This document shows, in pieces, positions 48,310-59,520 of a stretch of DNA of 64,000 nucleotides. Source of the DNA: Halicephalobus mephisto (taxonomy: Eukaryota > Nematoda > Chromadorea > Rhabditida > Panagrolaimidae); assembly GCA_009193035.1 (NCBI GenBank), contig SWDT01000017.1, positions 478,814 through 542,813 of the forward strand. Reading direction: 5' to 3'. How positions within the stretch are numbered: position 1 is the first letter of the stretch; each line of letters begins with the position of its first letter. The notes under the pieces were generated by a model, which did not search any database, was not told where the DNA came from, and worked only from the letters and a program-made list of their open reading frames with translations. Made by a program: the position numbers and the translations under genes.

Positions 48310-49692
48310 TATTGGGACAGGAACTAAACTAGAGAGGACCTGAAGGGACAGCCTGAACATCAGGGAGTGTGGAATACTGTAGGACATGAGTGAGAGTGGG
48401 AGATGTATAAAATTGTATCTATCTTGTTGTTGGCTAAAGATTATTATTATGATTTTATTTTCTATCTTAACAACTAGCTTCTAATAAATATAACTTTATT
48501 TATTATTAGATTACTGTTGGGGTAAAAACTAAACTAGAGAGGACCTGAAGGGATAGCCTGAAAATCAGGGAGTATGGGATACTGTAGGACATGGGTGAGG
48601 TTCTCGGTTGTCTTTTGTGGGAGATGTATAAAATTGTATCTATCTTGTTGTTGGTTAAAGATTGTTATTATGCTTTTATTTTTTACCTTAATGTTTAAAA
48701 ACTGCTATTATTATAAAAATTATAATTTAAATGTTTTTGAAATTAGTACGTAAAAAATTGAAGCAGAAAAATTTAATAATCTGGATTGAAATTAATTGAA
48801 TTTTTTATTTTTATTACGGCAGATTTATCTGATGAGGTTTATAGAGATCAGAGTTAAAGTTAGAGGTCAAAATTAACGATTGAAGATCGAGATCAAGCTT
48901 CAACATTGACTTCGAAATTTGACTTCGACTTTGATTTTAAATTTCAAAGTTAGAGGTCAAAGTTAACGATTGAAGATCGAGATTAAGCTTCGAAGTTGAG
49001 GTTTAAAATCAAAGTCGAGGATTAGAGTTGATCAATGTTCGAGCTCAAAATTTGAAACCAAAACTGAGGGTCAGAGTTCGAGATCGAGCTTTGAAGTCAA
49101 AGGTCAAAATCAAAGTTCAGGACCAGAGTTAAGGATCATAATTCGAGGTCAAAGTTCGAGCTCAAAATTTGAAATAAAAGTGTCACAGTTCGAAGCTAAA
49201 GTTGAAGACCAGCATTCAAAGTCAAAGTTCGAAATTGAAGTTTGATTATCAACTTTGATAAAATATAATGCTGTTTTGTTTTTCATTGTTGTTAAGATAA
49301 AAAATAAAATCATAATAATAATCTTTAACCAACAACAAGATAGACACAATTTTATACATCTCCCACAAAAGACAACTGAGAACCTTATTCATGTCCTACA
49401 GTATCCCATACTCCCTGATGTTCAGGCTGTCCCTTCAGGTCCTCTCTAGTTTATTTTTCTACCTTAACAGTAATCTAATAATAAATAAAATTATATTTAT
49501 TAGAAGCTAGTTGTTAAGATAGAAAATAAAATCATAATAATAATCTTTAACCAACAACAAGATAGATACAATTTTATACATCTCCCACAAAAGACAACTG
49601 AGAACCTCACTCATACTGTACAGTATCCCATACTCCCTGATGTTCAGGCTGTTCCTTCAGGTCCTCTCTAATTTACTTTTCTACCCCAACAG
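48310..49692. mobile_element. Foldback-like element with long inverted repeats made of tandem subunits
   Basis: The left arm (48310-48690) holds two direct copies of a unit of about 200-230 bp. The unit contains AACTAAACTAGAGAGGACCT, GGGAGTATGGGATACTGTAG, GTATCTATCTTGTTGTTGG and TTACTGTTGGGG. The right arm (about 49290-49692) holds two copies of the same unit in reverse complement. The middle (about 48690-49290) has a different repeat, GTCAAAGTTCGAGxTCAAAA type (about 30-60 bp). There is no transposase. Drosophila FB elements have this architecture. It starts only about 20 bp after the VPS33 stop codon, so it may supply the transcript end. Confidence 0.7.
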
Positions 49693-50431
49693 TTATCAAT
49701 AAACTTTTTCATTTGCTTATGAACTGGTATTCTAATGAATGAAATGACGAATTTGGCTAATCAATAAATTTTTGCTGATAACTTTTCTACATAATTTTTG
49801 ATTTCTTTGCAACAAACTCAAAATTTTAGAGGGATTGTAGAAAACTAAAAATTCCTGAATTTTTAAAAATTTAAAAATCTTCCACTGGATTCTGGAAAAT
49901 TTCCGAAATTCTAAAAAATTTAGGACTTCAGAAGCTACTGTAAGATTTCCAAATTTCAAAATTTTTTATTTAAATTTTATAAATTTTCGAAAATTTTAGA
50001 ATTTTTTATTTAAATTTTATAAATTTTCGAAAATTTTATAAATTTTTCAAAATTTTATAAATTTTTAAAAATTTCGAAATTTTATAAATTTTTTAACGTT
50101 TTAAGATTTTTAGAATTTTCTACTGGATTCTGGAGGATTATAAAAACTAAAAATTTACGGAAAATCATTTAAATTTTTGAAATATATTAAAATTTTATAA
50201 ATTTTTAAAAATTTCGAAATTTTTTAACATGTTTTAAAAAGTTTTTGAATTTTTTTTGATGTTGGAAGACTTTGAAAACTTTCATTTTTTAAAATTCTAG
50301 ATGTTTCCATTGGATTCTGAAAGATTCCAGAAATTTAAATTAAATTTTCGAAAATTTTAAAATTTTATATTAGATTTTTGAAGATTTTAGAAATTTAAAA
50401 AACTTTTATTTTAAATAAAATTCGACAATTT
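49693..50431. other. AT-rich spacer with degenerate repeats
   Basis: Repeated AAATTTTATAAATTTTCGAA words. A minus-strand frame at 49732-49959 is low in complexity and not supported as a gene. Confidence 0.4.
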
Positions 50432-50710
50432 TCAGTGTTTTCGATCTTTAATCAACTTCTGAATCAACAACCGAATTCATTCTCGACCGTTGCAAACTTT
50501 TTTGAATTGTTTGTCCAAGAAGTAAAAAAACTCAACCTTCAACTCCACTCTCGGGATCAAAACAAGTTCAAATGGATAAAAACTTGGAAAATTTTAAATC
50601 AAAAAATATTAAATAAAGTTTTAGAAAAGTTAAAAATTGTTATTTTTAGAAAATTGAAGACAATTGAGCAGATTTTTGAAGAAGAGTTACTGGAACTTAG
50701 ATTCAGATAA
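50432..50710 (+). CDS. Possible terminal exon of an unrecognised gene
   Basis: It follows ATTTTCAG and stays open for about 92 codons to TAA. The residue mix is normal and Lys/Leu-rich (SIFNQLLNQQPNSFSTVANF, HSRDQNKFKWIKTW, TIEQIFEEELLELRFR). No upstream exon with an ATG was found, and no family is recognised. The last codons and stop (CTTAGATTCAGATAAGTAAC) are also the beginning of the repeat unit that makes up the array just downstream. Confidence 0.35.
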   Translation, partial: SVFSIFNQLLNQQPNSFSTVANFFELFVQEVKKLNLQLHSRDQNKFKWIKTWKILNQKILNKVLEKLKIVIFRKLKTIEQIFEEELLELRFR

Positions 50711-51650
50711 GTAACATAGAAAATGGATTAAGAATTTTAAGAATAGGTACACGAATAATGATCAAGTATTTAAGAACGAAGATATATATTTTACGAGATA
50801 TTCATTGTACAAGATATCCTGAAGATTAGATTCAGATAAGTAACATAGAAAATGGATTAAGAATTTTAAGAATAGGTACACGAATAATGATCAAGTATTT
50901 AAGAAAGAAGATATATATTTTACGAGATATTCTGAAGATTAGATTCAGATAAATAACATAGAAAATGGATTAAGAATTTTAAGAATAGATATACGAATAA
51001 TGATCAAATATTTAAGAAAGAAGATATATATTGTACAAGATATTCATTGTGCAAGACACCCTGAAGATTAGATTCAGATGAATAACATAGAAGATGGATT
51101 AAGAATTTTAAGAATAGGTAGAACAACAGTGATGAAGTATCCGAAGACGAAAAAATCAATTATATGGGATAGTCTGGAGACTTGATTCAGATGTATAACA
51201 TAGGTAGAAGATAAATAAGAAGATATTCTAAAAATGTAAACAAGTACAACAATAATATAAATAAGAACGAAGATATTCATTGCATAGAAGAATCTAGAAA
51301 CTTGATTCAGATGAATAAGAAAAGATTCTAAAAATTCAAATAATCACAATAATAATGTAAATAATAACGAAGATATTCATTGCATAGAAGAATCTGGAAA
51401 CTTGATTCAGATGAATAAGAAAAGATTCTAAAAATTCAAATAATCATAATAATAATGTAAATAGGAAAGAAGATATTCATTGTATAGAAGAATCTAGAAA
51501 CTTGATTCAGATGAATAAAAAGATATTCTAAAAATTCAAATAATCATAATAATAATGTAAATAGGAAAGAAGATATTCATTGTATAAGACAGTCCGAAGA
51601 TTGTTCAAATTAATAACATAAGAGATGAACAAGAAAAATTTTAATAGAAA
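50690..51650. repeat. Tandem array, about 100-130 bp units
   Basis: Roughly eight units. The first three or four (50690-51120, about 125 bp) contain GATTCAGATAAGTAACATAG, AAAATGGATTAAGAATTTTA and GAAGATATATATT. The later ones (51180-51600, about 95-100 bp) contain GAATCTAGAAACTTGATTCA, AAATTCAAATAATCATAATA and GAAGATATTCATTGTATAGA. Units shorten and diverge from left to right. Confidence 0.85.
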
Positions 51651-52009
51651 CAAGTACAAAGAAGATATATTTGAAAACGAAAAATCTTCGCTGTATATGA
51701 ATTCCGAGATTTTCATAATTGGAACAATTCTGAACATGTCTGAAAATTTTTAATGAAATATTGGAAACTTGAAAAATTCAATTTTGAACATTTTTTATAA
51801 TGTTTGAAATTCATAAATAAAAACATTTTTCAAAATCAACGATTTTTGTATTTTTTTATTGATTTTTTCCACAATTTCTGTTATTTTGAAAACAAGCATC
51901 AGTAATCCAAAGAAACTACGTAAACATCCACTTGATCCTAATCTTTGCATTTTTATTTTGAAAAATATTGTTTAATTTATTTGAAGTTGAAATTAATTTT
52001 TTTAGTTTT

Positions 52010-52335
52010 TATATTTGCATATAAAAACTAATCTTTATAATAGTTATCTATGTATAAAAAGTAAATATTTTATATTTATATATGAAACTTAGTCTTCAAA
52101 CAAGTTATTGATATAAAAAATTTTTATATTTATATATGACATTTAATTTTTTTTAATTATCAATATATAAAAAATAAATATTTTATATTTATATATGAAA
52201 CTTAGTCTTCAAACAAGTTATTGATATAAAAAATTTTTGTATTGATATATCAAATTCGATTTTTTTTAATTATCAACATATAAAAAGTAAATATTTTATA
52301 TTTATATATTGATATATGGAATTTAATTTTTCATA
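52010..52335. repeat. AT-rich tandem repeat, about 120 bp unit
   Basis: Two to three copies of TATATTTATATATGAAACTT, AGTCTTCAAACAAGTTATTG and ATATAAAAAATTTTT. Confidence 0.75.
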
Positions 52336-52502
52336 TTAGTTATGAATGTAAATAAAAATCAACTGCATATCCATATGTAAACTTTGACTTCTTATATTAT
52401 TTATCGATGTAACAAAGAACAGTTTGCATCTATATATTATGTCTTTTATTACGACTAAAGATAAATCTAATATAAAACGACATTAATAATATAGGTACAA
52501 CA

Positions 52503-52628
52503 CTTAAGGAACGCTGTATGATGTAAAATGTTCCTTTTATACTTCTCAAGAAAAAGAAAAAAATGTTCAGCCTCAGGCGTTCTGGATATCTTTGGTCGTG
52601 GAGATTACGCGTCCACAATAGGAACAAT
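52503..52628. repeat. Direct repeat, left copy (about 105-120 bp)
   Basis: From CTGTATGATGTAAAATGTTC to GAGATTACGCGTCCACAATA. The copy at 52820-52930 is nearly identical. Its last 45 bases are unusually GC-rich and include GTGGA...TCCAC, a possible hairpin. On the minus strand GTATAAAAGG resembles a TATA box. I do not recognise an RNA gene or protein. Confidence 0.8.
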
Positions 52629-52632
52629 ATTA

Positions 52633-52790
52633 CAGTGGACTCGCGATAAGTGGAACTTGAAGGGGACGGGATAATATTCCAGTTATGGCGATTTTCTAGT
52701 TATCGAATGTTCAACTTAAGGAACGTTAAAAATCAAATAGTATTTCTGAGTTCCATTCAACAAGTTTTTTCACTTATCGAGCTTCCACTG
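52633..52790. mobile_element. Tc1/mariner/pogo-type MITE between the two direct repeats
   Basis: 158 bp flanked by TA. Its ends CAGTGGACTCGCGATAAGTG and (other strand) CAGTGGAAGCTCGATAAGTG are near-perfect inverted repeats. No transposase. It is a different family from the one at 12690. Confidence 0.8.
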
Positions 52791-52819
52791 TAGTAACATA
52801 ACCACAACATCCAAGAAAT

Positions 52820-52930
52820 CCTGTCTGATGTAAAGTGTTCCTTTTATACTCTTCAAGAAAAAGAAAAAAATGTTCAGCCTCAGGCGTTCTGGATATCTTT
52901 GGTCGTGGAGATTACGCGTCCACAATATTA
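52820..52930. repeat. Direct repeat, right copy
   Basis: Matches 52503-52628 with two or three changes over the last 100 bases (same CAGGCGTTCTGGATATCTTT and GTCGTGGAGATTACGCGTCC). Together the copies bracket the MITE. Confidence 0.8.
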
Positions 52931-53054
52931 TATGAATTTAGTTCCTAATTGTTTTATTAAATCCGTTTTCATCGTTGCCATGGAGAACAATCTTTGAGTT
53001 TTTTGATAAATCTTAAACCTTAAAGCAAGAGTATTTCCAAAGAACAAAGATCTG

Positions 53055-53815
53055 CATCAAAAAAAAATATTTTATATATCTAAATATAGAATTTGATTTT
53101 GTTTCAATTATCTAGAAAATATTTTTTACATTTATTTATGACTTTGTTTACATGTCATTTATCTATGTAAATAAATAATACATTCATATATAAATCTCGG
53201 TTTTTATATTATTTACATAAGCAATTTTTTATTTCATACATAAAAACTCATTTTTTATGTTAATTATTAATTTTAGACAAAAATATATCGTATATTGATA
53301 TATGAAACTTGTTTTTTATATATCAATTATCTACAAAAAAGAGAAAATTTCATATTTCATACATAAAAACTCATTTTTATGTTAATTATTAATTTTAGAC
53401 AAAAATATACCGTATATTGATATATGAAACTTGTTTTTTATATATCAATTATCCATAAAAAAGAGAAAATTTTATATATAAAAACTCATTTTTATGTTAA
53501 TTATTAATTTTAGACAAAAATGTATTGTTTATTAATTTATGAAACTTGTTTTTTTATATATCAATTATCCACAAAAAAGAGAAAATTTCATATATAAAAA
53601 TTCATTTTTATGCTAATTATCAATTTTAGACAAAAATGTATTGTTTATTAATTTATGAAATCTTACTTTTATATATCAATTATCCATAAAAAAGAGAAAA
53701 TTTTATATTTCATATATAAAAACTCATTTTTATGCTAATTATCAATTTTAGACAAAAATGTATTGTTTATTAATTTATGAAATCTTACTTTTATATATCA
53801 ATTATCTATAAAATT
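53055..53815. repeat. Tandem array, about 115-130 bp units
   Basis: Five units with TATATATCAATTATCTACAA, AAAAGAGAAAATTTCATAT, ACTCATTTTTATGTTAATTA and GACAAAAATGTATTGTTTAT. Confidence 0.85.
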
Positions 53816-54032
53816 TAAAGTTCATATATGGGTTTTATTTTCGAGATTTATTTTTGTTGTTACTATGGTGAGGTTCATTTTTGAGTTTCTTGATGGACTA
53901 TTTATTTTTCTGAAGCTCTAATATTTGCAAAAAACAAAGATCAGCGTCAAAAAATGGACAAACACATTCGACTTTCGAAACAGAACTGGCCAGCTGGGAA
54001 CTCTCAAAGAGATCAGCATCAATGGGCGGAGC

Positions 54033-54040
54033 TTCCGGAA
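54033..54040 (+). promoter_or_regulatory. Heat-shock element of the small heat-shock gene
   Basis: TTCCGGAA gives a tail-to-tail TTCnnGAA pair, the core of an HSF site, about 97-104 bp before the ATG. A looser TTC and GAA pair lies at about 53970-53983. Confidence 0.5.
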
Positions 54041-54094
54041 CAAAATTTCATTTTTTGGTGCTGAACTCTGGCGAAATACTCCTCTGAAATAGGG

Positions 54095-54100
54095 TATATA
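54095..54100 (+). promoter_or_regulatory. TATA box of the small heat-shock gene
   Basis: GTATATAA lies 37-42 bp before the ATG at 54137, in the usual place relative to the upstream heat-shock element. Confidence 0.6.
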
Positions 54101-54136
54101 ACTCAGTTTTTGAAGACAAAAATTTGACTTTTTAAA

Positions 54137-55384
54137 ATGGATTTTTATCGCGGATTTTCTGATTTTGACCATCATCGAAGAGGTCGTCATCCCCCACCCC
54201 CCTTCGGACCCGGTCGTCACGGTGGACCTGGGGGTTGGTTCCCGCCTTCTTTCGGACCTGGTCGTCACGGTGGGCCTGGGGGTCATGGCCATCACGGGGG
54301 TCACGGTGGGCCTGGGGGTCATGGTCATCATGGGGGTCATGGTGGGCCTGGGGGTCATGGGGGTTGGTTCCCGCCTCCGTTTGGTCCCCATCGTCGTCAT
54401 CGAAGACATCCTTGGGACGATGATGATGACTACAGTAGCAGTGACGAAGACCGATTTCCTCCTCGTCCTGAAGACGGCGAAGATTCTTCAGAATCCTCAT
54501 CTGACTCATCTTCTGATTCTGAAGGAGAATCAAAATGTCATCGTCGAGGCCACCACGGCAGAAGAGGTCCCGGAAGACACGGTCGTAGAGGCCATTGTCC
54601 TCATCGAAGAAGACACCACAGACGACCCTGCTGGCCCTGGCCCCCACACCATCACAGACGTCACCACGGTCGGGGTCCTTGGGGACCTTCCGAAAGCGAA
54701 AACGAGCTTCCACTTCACGAAGGAAGCGATTTCGGATCCGATTTCCACATCATCAACGACCTCCAGAAGCTCAACCTGGACGAAAAAGAAGTAAGTTTTT
54801 TATTAAAATCCCAAAAACAGGATTCTCCAGAAGGTTCTAGAATCTTCCAAAATCAGGAAATTTCTAAAATAATTTAAAATCCAAATTTTCTAATTTCTAG
54901 AAAATTCCAAAAATCCATGTTGAGATTATTTCGAAATCTTTAGAATTTTCTGAAACTAAAAATTCCAAAAATTCGTGTTGAGACTATTTCGAAATAATCT
55001 CTATTTCGAATTTCCCAATAATTCCGAAAAAATCCTTAAAACTCCAAATTTTCTAAATTTCCCAAAATTCATTAATTTCACAATTTTTATTTCCAGACTT
55101 GCAAACGCAAGGATAGCCGTTTCAAAGTAGCCATTCCAACAGATGGTTTCGACCGTAAGAACCTCAAAATCCGTCATAACAACGGCCAACTTTTCCTCGA
55201 AGGAAAACAACAAACCACCTGTGATTACGGTACCTACATGAGAACCATCAGCCACCATATTGTCCTTCCCGACAATGTCGATCCTAAAACTCTAAAAATT
55301 GTCTACCGTCACGGATTCATCAAAATCATTGCTCCAAAAGTTAAGGATCAAAACAAAGACCAAGAACTCGTCATCGATGAGTGA
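54137..55384 (+). CDS. Atypical small heat-shock protein with a long Gly/His/Pro-rich and charged N-terminal region
   Basis: Exons 54137-54790 and 55097-55384, 306-nt intron, 313 aa (typical small Hsps are 140-220). Residues about 10-90 are low in complexity: GPGRHGGPGG, GHGHHGGHGG and GGWFPPPFGP repeats. An Asp/Ser/Glu stretch (DDDDDYSSSDEDRF, SSESSSDSSSDSEGE) and a His/Arg block (HRRRHHRRP) follow. The alpha-crystallin domain occupies about residues 220-310 (SRFKVAIPTDGFDRKNLKIR, GQLFLEGKQ, HHIVLPDNVDPKTLKIVYRH, GFIKIIAP) and ends LVIDE. The exon is much GC-richer than its surroundings, so both strands look open. It should be a stress-induced holdase. The His/Gly region suggests metal binding or phase separation, which is inference. 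Confidence 0.88.
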
Positions 55385-56578
55385 CTCCCGAAGGCCAGAT
55401 TAGTCCTCCAAGTCGTGGTTCTCGGACTTCTCGTTATCATCTTATGTAAAAAAATTTGTAAAAATTAAAATGTAAAAAATTTGTAAAACTTAAAAACTCC
55501 AAAAAAACGGCTAATTTTTATGAACTCATTATTTGTCCATTATTTGTGTAATAAAATTATTTAACTTTTTTGAATCAATTGGCAAAGAATTAAGTACCTT
55601 TAGATTGGGATGGAAAACATTTAAAACGGAATAATCAATAAACAATTCAAACCTGAAGTCAGATTGGTCTTCAAAATCCGGATATATGAAATCCCGATTC
55701 CCCGGATTATATAAATCCAATGAAGGTCAATATACTTAGGTGTTTTTTAGAGATATCTAGCTTTTGAATCTTTTTATTTTTAATATTTCCCGAAATCACA
55801 CCCTGAGGGGTTTAGAATTTAATTGTATTTAAAAATGACAGTAGGATTCAGATAATGGCAAATTCAAAATCACTAGTATTAATGTCTATAAAACAGTTGC
55901 TTACAAAACAAAATCAGCAATTTCCTTGCAACGTTGTAACAGATTAGTTCAGTTGTTCCTTAACAATTCAATTTGATTTTGATATCGACCCTTTTATAGA
56001 CTTCAGCACAGATCCAGTTAACCTACTATAGATTAAACTCCACTGTAATTAGCAAAAATTATGTTTTTGAATTTAAAAAAATTAACTTTACCAGATATAT
56101 TTTAAAGTACTTTTTTAATAAGAAAAATACTCCTCAGATTCGGATTTTTATGCAACTAAGCATCTCATCATAAGCAATAAAATCCTAAAATTTTTAATTT
56201 AGCACCATTTTATTTTTGTTAATATTTCCAAATGGTAATATCCCACGAAAAATCCTAAACCTATCCTTAGGATATAAATTCAGAAATTGATTTTCGAAAA
56301 GTTGGGAACTAAAAAGCAGATATCATTCGAAAAAAACTAGATTATAATTCATATTGTCAAATTACAAGAACTCAAATTTCAGAATCCGGATTTCCGAATC
56401 TAACTTCAGAATCTTGACCTCAAGGTTTAAAAACAAAAAATTACCAAGTATTTTCCCTGAATCTAAAAGTACTTGTGTTTTTTCAGAGTTAGGAAAATTT
56501 ACAAAGTAGTCTTCAATCATGTCTATAAAGTACAAGTAAATTAACAATTCCGAAAACACAAAACTTACAAATTAATCG
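55385..56578. other. Intergenic, no gene seen
   Basis: The small heat-shock 3'UTR is followed by AT-rich DNA. Near 55965-56000 the word CAATTTGATTTTGATATCGA, then CCCTTTTATAGAC, matches in reverse the dispersed motif found at 33345 and 44995. Confidence 0.4.
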
Positions 56579-58436
56579 TCACCTTTTTTCATTAATACGA
56601 ATATGATGAGCATCCTCCCACTCGTATGGCGTCTCATCCGTGACATCTGATGGCATTGACTTCATAACAATTGTCTTCAATAACTCATAATCAACTTTGT
56701 CCTCATAACCCAGAGTTGACAAATACGAGTAGTAGTCTTTGAATCGTTTTGGTAAGTGTCTACAAGTGGTTTTTTAGATCTTAAATAAACATAAAACCTA
56801 CATAACAAAGTGATCAAAGCAAAACGACCGTTTTTCATCCAGGATTTCGGATGACTCCCGGGATTTCTTCCATGGCAAACTGCCTTCGGACATCTCTATG
56901 GTGGAATAGAAGAGAGAAATAAAGTCATCTGACGGTCCTTGTTCTTTTCTTTCGTGCATATTCGGAGAAGCGTACTTCATCGTTCCCCGAAATGGAGCCT
57001 GTCTTCTGGGAGTGCGTAATTTCCCATCTTTGTTGATTAGTGATCTTGCTAATCCAAAATCAACTAGGTAAATCTGTCTTCGAAGGTGTCCAGCAGCTCC
57101 AATACAGAGATTCGACGGCTTGACATCACTTAAAAGTTTGGATTAGTATTTTGTTTTACCAAAGCGGATAGTTAGAATTTGAGTTCGAAATTTGGACTTT
57201 TATGCTAAGATGTAATATGCAAATTCTAATTTTAATCAAAAATCCAGATACAAGTCTAGGTAAAACGGCTTTTCGAAAAAAAAATTACTAAATGTTGTCC
57301 TAACGTGAAAAATTCAAATTTCGATTTCCAACTCCGTCAATTTTGATAAAACAGAGTTCAGACTAAATCGGGTAAATCACACAAACCTACCGATGGATAA
57401 AACCAAGATTGTGTAAGCTTTCCAAGGCATTTGAGACTTGCAACACAATTTTTAACACGGTTCCGGGGGAAAATCTGGCGTTGGGATGACGTTTGCGGAG
57501 TTGGGATAAACTAGGTCCAAGCAAATCCATCACAAAAAAATGAGTTTCTTTATAAATTCCGGAAGCTCGCTAAAAACCATATTAATTAAAAAATTATAAA
57601 CAAGCAACTACGAAATGGTTTCGGTAAGAATTTGTTAGGAACTAGCCTAAAATTTAGATTTTTCGCGACAGTTATTTCGCAATTTTGTAATTTCGTGGTA
57701 AATTATATATCGGAAAAATTAGAAATAAGGATTTGCACGAAATTTCCTCAACAAGAAATCGCGGAAGTTGTTGAAAACTAAACTAGCCTAAAATTTCGAT
57801 TTTGCACGATTATTTCGTAATTTCAGAATCTCACAATCAACCGTAAATTGTTGAAATTAGAAAATACGATTGGTATGAAGTGATCTCGATACGGACTTTT
57901 AAAACTTGTTAAAAACGAAAATAACCTACGCGACAGCTGTTTTGTAATCTCACATGATTTCGCAATCACCTTTTTAGGAACTTGTTCTTCTTAAATAAAT
58001 ACAAAAACTTCGGAATCAACGCGTACGGGGTGCAGAACCCTCCATCTACCCTCGGGGGTTAGTTTTCATATATGAAAATTTCCACTAAACATCCTAAAAA
58101 CCACAACGCCAAAGTACTCGATCGAACCCTGGTTATTCCGCAAAAAATTACAAAAATACTTACCACGATCGGGAAATGGGGTGTTCCAGTGAGCATTAAC
58201 AAAATCCTTCTTTCTTGAATCAGTCTTCCCGGATACCGGTCCTTAGGCTCAACTTTCACAGCGAGTTCCAGACTTTTTCGTTCATCCACAGCTTTATATA
58301 TTTGTCCATATCCTCCGCCACCGATCATTTCCTTGATGATGTACCTATCCATAAGCAATGTACCCTCCGGCAACAGTGTAGCTCCTCTTCGGCCATATTG
58401 TTTAAAAATAAACTGCAGACTCGAACTTGATTCCAT
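56579..58436 (-). CDS. Tau-tubulin-kinase-like / casein kinase 1 superfamily protein kinase
   Basis: Four exons on the minus strand: 58436-58164, 57569-57391, 57128-56802 and 56759-56579; 319 aa. This is a single kinase domain with short ends. Visible are the Gly-rich loop IGGGGYGQIYKA, Lys in ELAVKVEP, HFFVMDLLGPSLSQLR, catalytic FIHRDVKPSNLCIG, YLVDFGLAR and GTMKYASPN (the CK1-type replacement of APE). It then has DDFISLFYSTIEM, LPWKK and LPKRFKDYYSYL. The catalytic set is complete. Small TTBK-like/CK1 kinases of this build are greatly expanded in nematodes, often in the germ line; this is family knowledge, not seen here. Substrate unknown. Confidence 0.92.
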
Positions 58437-59210
58437 TTAGGTTCCAAATCGGGATTAATCAGTTCCCGATCAGGAAGCAGGATTACAGTAACCGCGAAGG
58501 ACTTTGGAAATCCAATTAACAGAAGCTACAGTATCTCAAAATTTGATAAGCAGAAACAGAAGCCATTGGACAATCGAGAACGAACGTGGACGAAAAAGTT
58601 TGGAAAAATCAAAAAAGCGACATACCGTAATCGTTCGTGTCGAGAGCGATCAAGGACCAAAGACAGAACTGAAATTTAGGCCAAATCAAAAGTAAAAAAA
58701 TCCACTTTTTCTATTTGAATTTTTAATTTTTTTGGAATTTTAAGTTTCAGAAGTTCCTACAGGATTCAGAAACTTCAAAAAATTCTAATTTGATAGGTAT
58801 AAAAGTTAAAAATATCCTCACGAAATTGTCTCGACATGAATTCCTAGAATTCTAGAATTGTTCTGGAAGTTCTCAATGGATTTTGAAAGATTTCGGAAAT
58901 TTCCTGGAGATTCTGAATGCCTCTAGAAGCTTCTAAGAAGTTCTAGAAATCTCCACTTGATTCCGGAAACTTACAAAGCTCCACTTAGATAATCACAAAA
59001 TTAAAATTAAATGTTTTTAGAAAACCGTCTCGACATGGATTCCCATTTTCCGAAATTCAAATAACTAAGATCACCTGCTGGATTTCTAGGATTTGTGATT
59101 TAGGAAAACATTTATTTCCCTAAAACTAATCCGGTACATGTACACTCGTTGATGAATAGCACCCCAGAGGCTTTGCCCGGACTTTAAAAAATCCCAATTT
59201 GATAACTTTA
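58437..59210. other. Intergenic, no gene seen
   Basis: Upstream region of the kinase. Degenerate TTCTAGAA words at 58840-58970. A 63-codon plus-strand frame at 58504 shows no family motif. Confidence 0.4.
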
Positions 59211-59450
59211 TTAAACTTTTCTAATCGTGACTTGAAAAACCGTCTTGTTTATCCAAATCCCAACGTAACAGAGGATATATGTCATTTTCCTGGTTTTACT
59301 AACATCTGCACTTCCGTTTTTTCCCCAATTTCCTTTTAGCAAATCCCATGGTTGGAAGTAGGTCAGATCGGGGACAATGGCAAAGGGCCCAAGCAAGCGG
59401 TTCGCTTTGGCAGCTGCAATCGAAGACTGCCTTATCGGTTGCCGCAGCAT
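59211..59450 (-). CDS. Small protein with mitochondrial-presequence-like N-terminus
   Basis: A single exon of 79 codons. MLRQPIRQSSIAAAKANRLL has the Arg/Ser/Ala pattern and no acidic residue typical of a mitochondrial targeting peptide. YFQPWDLLKGNWGKNG follows, then one hydrophobic stretch (MTYILCYVGIWINKTVF), so an inner-membrane respiratory-chain accessory subunit is plausible. I do not recognise which one. Codon use and GC content are gene-like. It is divergent from the gene at 59521, with only about 70 bp between start codons. Confidence 0.5.
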   Translation of the reverse strand: MLRQPIRQSSIAAAKANRLLGPFAIVPDLTYFQPWDLLKGNWGKNGSADVSKTRKMTYILCYVGIWINKTVFQVTIRKV

Positions 59451-59520
59451 TCACGGTCGGTCTTCCTTCTTTAGTAAAAATCGTCCGGTGAACCTATTCG
59501 TCCAGTATTTCTTGTCTAAA

